In this document: piece after piece, positions 53,241 through 64,000 of the stretch
Layout of the letters: every line of letters begins with the position of its first letter
How positions within the stretch are numbered: the stretch's first letter is position 1
NCBI RefSeq assembly: GCF_000150275.1
Contig: NW_002060958.1
Span: 1,029,281 to 1,093,280, forward strand
Length of the DNA: 64,000 nucleotides
Direction: 5' to 3'
DNA from: Trichoplax adhaerens
Lineage: Eukaryota > Placozoa > Uniplacotomia > Trichoplacea > Trichoplacidae
Translations under genes and position numbers: made by a program
Notes under the pieces: generated by a model
Databases searched by the model: none
Told to the model about the DNA's origin: nothing
Seen by the model: the letters and a program-made list of their open reading frames with translations, nothing else

Positions 53241-53629
53241 GCACGACCAAACCGTACAAGCGTCGCATACAAATCGCATGACACTAGGCTATGGTGTCAC
53301 CTGTGGCCATTCACAATGCTACAGTGTGACTCGTGACAATGGTGAGCCGTTGTGAACCCCATAACCCCCAAGGGCGCGGCTGCAGGTGTTGTCCATAGAA
53401 ACCTGCTGGCTAAACGTGCAAAGTGGCAGAGAAATCAGTCACTTGAATGCAGTAGCGATTGCTATCCAACCACACAGCCAGTTGCTTCCTTCATTAATTA
53501 AGCAAGGTATCCAAGCAATCTTCTACCAAGTCTATTGGAAGCTTGATCGCATAGCACCCAAAGCTTTAATCTTCTCCAATTTTGATTACAATCATAATAA
53601 CTTATTCAGACCGTTAAGAATAGATAAAT

Positions 53630-58174
<4,545 letters not shown>

Positions 58175-60794
58175 AACCTTAGGTTTGTGGACTGACGCTT
58201 AAAATTTGTGTTTGGATCAATTAAAAGAGAATTAATACATCAACACTATGACCTCTGATGTAATATTTTCATTGGAAGCTGGAGTAGATTATCTTTACAT
58301 TGAAATGTAATCCAGGGGTTTTATTATTGTCGAAAACTAATTTGTAAAGTGATAAATCACTAGTTGGAAAAATCTCGTAATAAATAAACCTAATTTCTGG
58401 CATAAACTCCATTATGATTACAGAAGCAGAGAGTTTACCAAGCTGTACTACTACATTGTATTATACTTGTGTCTAACGATCCAAAAGTTCGACTAGAGAT
58501 ATATTCGTTATCACTTAAACTTTGACAAATACGAATGTGAAAGTATTTATCAAATTATTATAGAAAAAGCTTGAACCAATGCAAATTCAATTTAGAACAA
58601 ATATTGTAATTTTTTTCGAATTTACTAGCGCAAGTGGTGCTAATTCGAAGATTTACTTATATTATTGCATTGCGTTACGTTGCTGTAATAACTGGTTAGC
58701 ATTTGAAAGCTGTAGTATGATTAAGGTGTAGCGATAACGACGACGATTGATTTTAAGTTATCATTTCTAATCCTGCAAGTACTTCAGGCCTGTACATCAA
58801 CTTTTATAACATGAACACCGTCAATTATAATTCATTGTTGCGGATCTAGGCCAGGGAATGGATTAATTTGAAAATGTTGATAATCTTTAACTTATAAGCA
58901 ATTCATTTTTCTTATACTCTACATACAGTGTCATTCATAAATTTATATCTGAAAAAAACAACTTGATGCTTTATTTTTAATGTTTACTATATCACGCAAT
59001 GAAGTTTTTGGTTGCATCAAGACAAATTACCAATTCCAAGTATAGTAATATCCGAACATGCTTCCCACTGACGGAAGTATTGACAGGTCCTGATTTCTTA
59101 TTACAAGCACAATCATAAAGTATAAGGATCAGTTTAAACATGTAATGTAAGTATATCGCTATTTATACAGTAATTTAATATTGTATTTATCAAACAAGAC
59201 CCTAATTAGCTAGTCACTAACAAACCATAAACGTAATGACGATGTACGCCTTAATTATAAAATGGCATTATTAGCGGTATCAAATATGTAGCGTACAATA
59301 TGCGATCAGATATTAATTATGGACGTGATGACTACAACATGGGAAACTTGCCAGCGGATCCGATACACTGCATATCGGAGTCAAAAAGAGGTCGATTAAA
59401 ATCATTGTATAGTCCATCCAAGTTTCAAGTTTATCCAATTAAGATACTGATTGTGAATGAAAATGATGATGGATGACGTATTTATTTATGTTGTCAGTTA
59501 TCTTACATTTGAAGATGATTAGAAGTCAATTACAGTATTAAATAGTAGACAAGTAGTCGTAAGGCTAGTCAATAAGTATGTCTTCCTATACATGTTATCT
59601 AAAACAACAATTCTTATTCCGCCTAGTCTTTAATAACCTTTCCGGAAACATTATATGGATATTCTATAATAATGTGGTACAGCATTGTAGTTTTTATTAA
59701 GTTACATAGAGACGCAGGACTTTTTATTGAAAGTCTGGGGACAATATAATCTTATGGTATTATATACCAGATTACCAAATTGTTTTCTAGCCGGCAGTAA
59801 CTGAAATCATAGCGATTGATAGTCTAACAGTAAAAGGAGGTGAATTTGAGTATGTATTCTTAATAAATATCATCATACGCATATGCATATGAGTTGAATT
59901 AGTTCAAGTAAATCTTTTTAAGTATGTAACAATAACAACCGCTGGCATATAGACTATGTGCAAGGACTACATCCTAGCACATATCATGACTACAATCGCG
60001 TTAGATACGCATAGCTGAAAATAAAGATCAATAGGAGAAAAATTGTACAGCCTATGATGTCTAAAGCGTAGACTATTCCGATAGCTATCAATGATTACAA
60101 ATGAACTATCATTTGCTCAATATCCGTAGAAAAGGTAGCAGAGAAGTAAATGGTAGGTAGAATTGTTTACGATATTGTGAAACGAGCAACATAAGAATAT
60201 TTTAGATAAACTGAAATTATACATTTACATACAGTATATACAAAAGGGTGAAACAATGTTTGTGGTGCAACAGCACTGATGGATAGATATTTGGAGGCAT
60301 TTGTAGATTTTGTGGTCTGCACGAGTTATTGCAATTAGAATTTAAAAGGCCAAAGGCAACGCCAACTGTGATGACAACATTGACGAGAATGGCAAGTAGG
60401 TGATTCTATGTCGATTTGAATATTACTGATGGATGCAGAAAGACTAGTGGACTTTTGTGTTTGCCGATAATTATAATAAGAGGCAACTGTGTTGGAATCA
60501 TGCTAGTGGTAAGATAATAGTACCGTAAACGCCGCATTGTACAGTATAGAATTGAGGCGAATTTAATTTTTATGTTATCAGTGTTGAATAAATTGTTGGA
60601 GTTCAGGTAAATGTTGCAATGTTATAACTTCTTAAAGCGATGGCATGTTATTTCATGTTGGAGCTTTCTTTGACATGAGTAGCATCCAATTTGAAAGATA
60701 GTCATTGTAATTGTTAGCGCCATTGAACGAGTATCAACATTGAATGTACGCGTATCTTCTCAACATGATATGACCATAGTCCAAGATGGAAGTT
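58175..60794. other. Intergenic between convergent AGPS and the JAZF1-type gene
   Basis: No exon, repeat or RNA gene that I can support. AT-rich with frequent stops in all frames. Confidence 0.6.
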
Positions 60795-61655
60795 TTACTG
60801 AACTGTAGAATTAGCAATTAAATCAATCTCCAAAGAGCGTACAGGTTCCGGTAGTCCACCACTGGGATTACCATGATGAACTTTAATGCAATGCTTTTTT
60901 AAAGCCATAGCCGATCGGTAGGATTTCTTACAGGTACAACGGTAAGCTTTTCTGACGCGAATTTCTTTTTTATGGCCATTTTTAGCATGATATTTCATCC
61001 CATTGACATTTTTATAACGCTTATTACAACCAGGGACAGGGCAAGCAAAAGGTTTCTCTAAGCCTTCATCGGTTGCCATCATACTGAGAATAGCATCACT
61101 GGAGAATGTTTCATTGGTTGTCCAAGATTCATCGCTGTCACTGCCATCACTAATTAAATCATGATTGATGATACTATTACTGCTGGTTGTTTTGATATGG
61201 CTGTTATTGCCACTGGTCGTATTGCTACTGCCACTTGTAGCCGTGTTACTAACACTGGATTTACTGATATGAACCTGTGTTGGTGTTAAAGTAGCGGATG
61301 TACTGGTGGTTGTAGCCGTAGTATCGGAAGAGAAAGTTAAGTTGTGATGGCTACCACTTGCTGGACTACTAACATGGCGTCCTTTATCGCTAACTTGGCT
61401 ACTTTTGTTGGTGTTTTGAGCAGCTAATTGGGCTAATTGCTTGCGTCGTACTTGGCGAGCTGCTTCAGTAAAAAAACGCAAAATATGGCTTAAAGCTAAC
61501 GCTGGTGGTGATAAATTGTCTAATTTCTCCATTGGAGCAGCATCTTTCTCAACATGGACATCTTCAACATGTTCGATCAAGTCTTCTAAGCAAGTAAAAC
61601 TTTTACCGCAATTTTTCCATAAACACGAATAAGAATAAAACGCTGCCATGACCAT
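60795..61655 (-). CDS. JAZF1: JAZF1-type C2H2 zinc-finger protein, intronless
   Basis: A single open frame of 286 residues from ATG 61653-61655 (a second ATG follows six bases later) to TAA 60795-60797. The N-terminus carries an atypical finger, CLWKNCGKSFTCLEDLIEHV, then SPPALALSHILRFFTEAARQ, matching the JAZF1 N-terminal module. A Ser/Thr-rich low-complexity middle leads to the acidic DGSDSDESWTTNE box. Two C-terminal fingers follow: FACPVPGCNKRYKNVNGMKY (ending HAKNGH) and YRCTCKKSYRSAMALKKHC (ending KVHH). Human JAZF1 is a nuclear cofactor associated with the NuA4/TIP60 acetyltransferase complex and nuclear receptors. All other complete genes here have 8-28 exons, so the lack of introns is odd and suggests a retrocopy or intron loss. 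The frame is intact and the conserved residues are kept, so it looks functional. Confidence 0.93.
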   Translation of the reverse strand: MVMAAFYSYSCLWKNCGKSFTCLEDLIEHVEDVHVEKDAAPMEKLDNLSPPALALSHILRFFTEAARQVRRKQLAQLAAQNTNKSSQVSDKGRHVSSPASGSHHNLTFSSDTTATTTSTSATLTPTQVHISKSSVSNTATSGSSNTTSGNNSHIKTTSSNSIINHDLISDGSDSDESWTTNETFSSDAILSMMATDEGLEKPFACPVPGCNKRYKNVNGMKYHAKNGHKKEIRVRKAYRCTCKKSYRSAMALKKHCIKVHHGNPSGGLPEPVRSLEIDLIANSTVQ

Positions 61656-62129
61656 CAACTCATGCAATAGTCATTCAATCATGTACTGCATAAAAAGGAA
61701 TAAAGGTAACGATTAAATTGGATCCTTTTTTGATCCTAAATCAATCCTTGAAATGGGAGAATCTTGCTGCGGATGATGGCGGCTCTACCAGAATGGACAA
61801 TCAAGTCAGCGTCAAGTCGACTGTTGTTGACGCGTTGGATGTGACCACCACGACGGTCACCCTTGCTGAGCGACACTAGTCAACAGTAGTGTAGTACTGT
61901 TGTGGGCTAGAAAAATAAGCAATCCAACCAGACTGTCTTGTCCACTTGTAGTGCTAAAAAGGGTATCGTTCAATTAGGGATGGTGATAGCCACTCGTTGA
62001 AATCAATAGCAGTCTACCACTTTGAAGGGGATTGACTGAAGAGAAGAAATAAGTTGATGGAGGAAGCAATCTTCTCCAACGGGCCCTAACGCTCCTGTCC
62101 CAATGTTGTCCACTACGATACAACACTCG

Positions 62130-62226
62130 TCCACTACAGTACACTTGTACAGTACTACAGTACATTTGTACAGTACTGGACATGTTGTCCAATACGATAC
62201 TACACTTGTCCACTACAGTACTCTAC
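62130..62226. promoter_or_regulatory. CTGTA/TACAG array upstream of the JAZF1-type gene
   Basis: CTACAGTACACTTGTACAGT and related strings, ending in CACTACAGTACTCTACG, alternate with TTGTCCACTAC or TTGTCCAATACGATAC blocks. It lies 475-570 bases upstream of the ATG on the minus strand, within GC-richer DNA. Confidence 0.45.
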
Positions 62227-62544
62227 GTCCTGTCATGGTGGACGACTGAGTTGTTGCGTCAGCCTTGGCGTGTTGCTGGATGGATGGATGGATGGTAGGA
62301 TGGTGCGCCTATTACTCACTGTACATTGATACAGTTGTCCATTGTACAAGTGTATTATTATTATTATTATTAGGGGAAAATTACCCGGAAAATGAATGAT
62401 CTACCCTTCTTTAAAGTTTGCATTTAATATTTATTATGATTGGTAGACTCCTGGAGTGGCGGGGTGGGTATTGGTACAGGCCGTTGCTACAGTGCGCAAT
62501 CAACAACACAGCACCCAGCAAAAGTGTTAAGATGGTGTTACTCC

Positions 62545-63020
62545 TGTTGTAGACAACAAAGTGGCCTGGACACTATTGACAGTTGGACAACAGTCTACTC
62601 AGTGTACTGTACACGGCTGATAGCACTCTTTGGCGATACTGTGTCCAGTCCTGGATAGGTCTGTCTCGCCGTCAGTCTGTATAGAGCCAGCACAGCGCTA
62701 GTCGAGGACTACTTGATTTCATTTTTCAGAGTTTTCATACTAAAATCAGCCTATTTCGTCATACAGTGAATCCCTACTTATGTTGTAGATAACAAAATGA
62801 CCTCTACAACGTACAGTACACCATTTACAGTTGGACAACAGTCTATTCAGTGTACACGGGTGGATAGCACTCTTTGGCGATACTGAGTCTAGTCCTGGGT
62901 AGGTCCGTCTCGCCGTCAGTCTGTATAGAGCCAGCAGAGCGCTAGTCGAGGATTACTTGATTTCATTCTTCAGAGTTTTCATACTAAAATCAGCCTATTT
63001 CGCCATACAGTGAATCCGTT
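62545..63020. repeat. Tandem duplication with a period of about 244 bases
   Basis: GTAGACAACAAAGTGGCC through CATACAGTGAATCC (about 62549-62776) is repeated from GTAGATAACAAAATGACC to about 63018. GTCAGTCTGTATAGAGCCAG occurs at 62671 and 62915. Each copy includes AGTTGGACAACAGTCTA, a short CTGTAC-rich stretch and CTTTGGCGATACTG. Differences are mainly point changes. Confidence 0.93.
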
Positions 63021-63177
63021 TGACCGTCAGGAATACCGTATATTAAATTAAGTCATTCCTGTAGTATGAAAATGATGAAAAAAGACGTTGAGTAGTCCTT
63101 GCCAATACAATATCGCTATCAGCTGGATCAACTCTGTGGCCAACAGACGCCATGTCATTTCGGCTCTCTTTTACAGA

Positions 63178-63312
63178 ATGCAGTACAGTGTATAGTGTAC
63201 AGTACAACAAACAGACCATGTACTGTACACTGTACAGCAAGTGACTTCCCTATCCTGTACAGCTACAGTATACTGTACTGTACACTGAGTATACAGTACT
63301 GTACACTCACTA
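63178..63312. promoter_or_regulatory. CTGTA/TACAG array near the right edge
   Basis: Dense strings such as GCAGTACAGTGTATAGTGTA and ACTGTACTGTACACTGAG. By analogy with the other arrays it may mark a gene start outside the window or an unrecognised one nearby. No exon was found within the remaining 700 bases. Confidence 0.35.
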
Positions 63313-63527
63313 GTAGACAGTAGTACTCTATTTGAATCATGATATTGATACTTTGGTCTACTGTATGCAGTATCACTTTATTGGAGATATTCACCTTGGA
63401 GTCAGAATGGCGGACTAGCTTACGATTGCTTGACAACAAAGTTACTTGAAAGCTGAAATAGTTTTAATGCATCAGGAACAGCAGTTTCGGCTAAATGCAC
63501 GAAGACAGGACTACTATATCACTAGTC

Positions 63528-64000
63528 GATGCTGGTTGATAACGTATCGATAGTCCATGTCACGAAGCATTTCCTTTCAAACACCGGTATAACCTTACTT
63601 ATACAGGCAGTTTTAGTTTATCATGAGGCCATCATTTTGATGCTGGTTGATAAAGTTTCGATCGTCCATAACACAAAGAATTTCCTTTCAAACACCGGTA
63701 TAACCTTACTTATACAGGCATTTATCAGGCAGTTTTACTTCATCATGAGGTCATTATTTTGATGCTGGTCCATAAAGTATCGATAGTCCATGACACGAAG
63801 AATTTCCTTTCAAACACCGGTATAACCTTACATATACAGGCATTTATCAGGCAGTTTTACTTCATCATGAGGTCATTATTTTGATGCTGGTCCATAAAGT
63901 ATTGATAGTCCATAACACGAAGAATTTCCTTTCAAACACCGGTATAACCTAACTTATACAGGCAGTTTTAGTTCATCATGAGGCCATCATTTTGATGCTC
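63528..64000. repeat. Tandem repeat with alternating units of about 111 and 122 bases, cut by the right edge
   Basis: GATGCTGGT/C begins at 63528, 63639, 63761, 63883 and 63993, giving spacings of 111, 122, 122 and 110. The longer form has an extra 11-base CATTTATCAGG segment before GCAGTTTTA. The core TTTCAAACACCGGTATAACC is nearly invariant. The array runs off the window. Confidence 0.95.

Noticed and set aside
52413-53284. Frames of 140 and 207 codons on the minus strand and 93-110 codons on the plus strand
   Set aside because: They are Val/Gln/Tyr/Ser/Thr low-complexity products of the CTGTA/TACAG repeat, which happens to lack stops in several frames.

Overview
The window looks like nuclear DNA of an early-branching animal with an AT-rich genome. 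Every multi-exon gene is cut into many short exons by GT-AG introns, mostly 60-600 bases long, and the proteins resemble animal orthologues residue by residue over long stretches. Base composition, intron density and gene spacing would suit a placozoan such as Trichoplax, but that assignment is an inference and no search was run. I rebuilt the gene models by hand. Exon phases close for the seven genes listed, with the exceptions stated in the entries, and this is the main support for the exon coordinates.

Layout from left to right. 83-3155 (+): a class I/II PLP aminotransferase cut by the left edge. 4384-6570: a satellite-like array with a 681-base higher-order period. 7075-15099 (+): the SWI/SNF scaffold SMARCC1/2, 28 exons. 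16664-22419 (-): ALIX/PDCD6IP, 17 exons. 24706-25680: five 195-base tandem units. 26633-42612 (-): a PX-BAR sorting nexin, whose first exon is tentative and lies beyond a very large AT-rich first intron. 43316-45553 (+): ESCRT-III subunit CHMP5. 47151-49293 (-, perhaps to 51650): the SAGA deubiquitinase-module subunit ATXN7L3/SGF11. 53630-58174 (+): peroxisomal alkylglycerone-phosphate synthase (AGPS). 60795-61655 (-): an intronless JAZF1-type zinc-finger gene. 61.7-64 kb: GC-richer DNA with duplications and another tandem array.

The genes fall into two functional groups plus two metabolic enzymes. Three encode chromatin proteins (SMARCC, ATXN7L3, JAZF1). Three encode endosomal or ESCRT proteins (ALIX, CHMP5, PX-BAR nexin). 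I do not claim that this linkage has functional meaning.

The most interesting unexplained structure is a family of arrays built from the pentamer CTGTA and its reverse complement TACAG, giving strings of CTGTACAG-type palindromes. A dense array lies roughly 190-450 bases upstream of the start codon of SMARCC, ALIX, CHMP5, AGPS and JAZF1. The CHMP5 and AGPS arrays also lie between divergent gene starts if two tentative first exons are right. These arrays are GC-richer than their surroundings, and the AGPS one has been amplified by a tandem duplication of about 580 bases. Other notable points are a C-terminal SKL peroxisomal signal on AGPS, a SMARCC that appears to lack the usual C-terminal coiled coil, and a 46-base exon-like segment in the nexin gene that would shift the frame.
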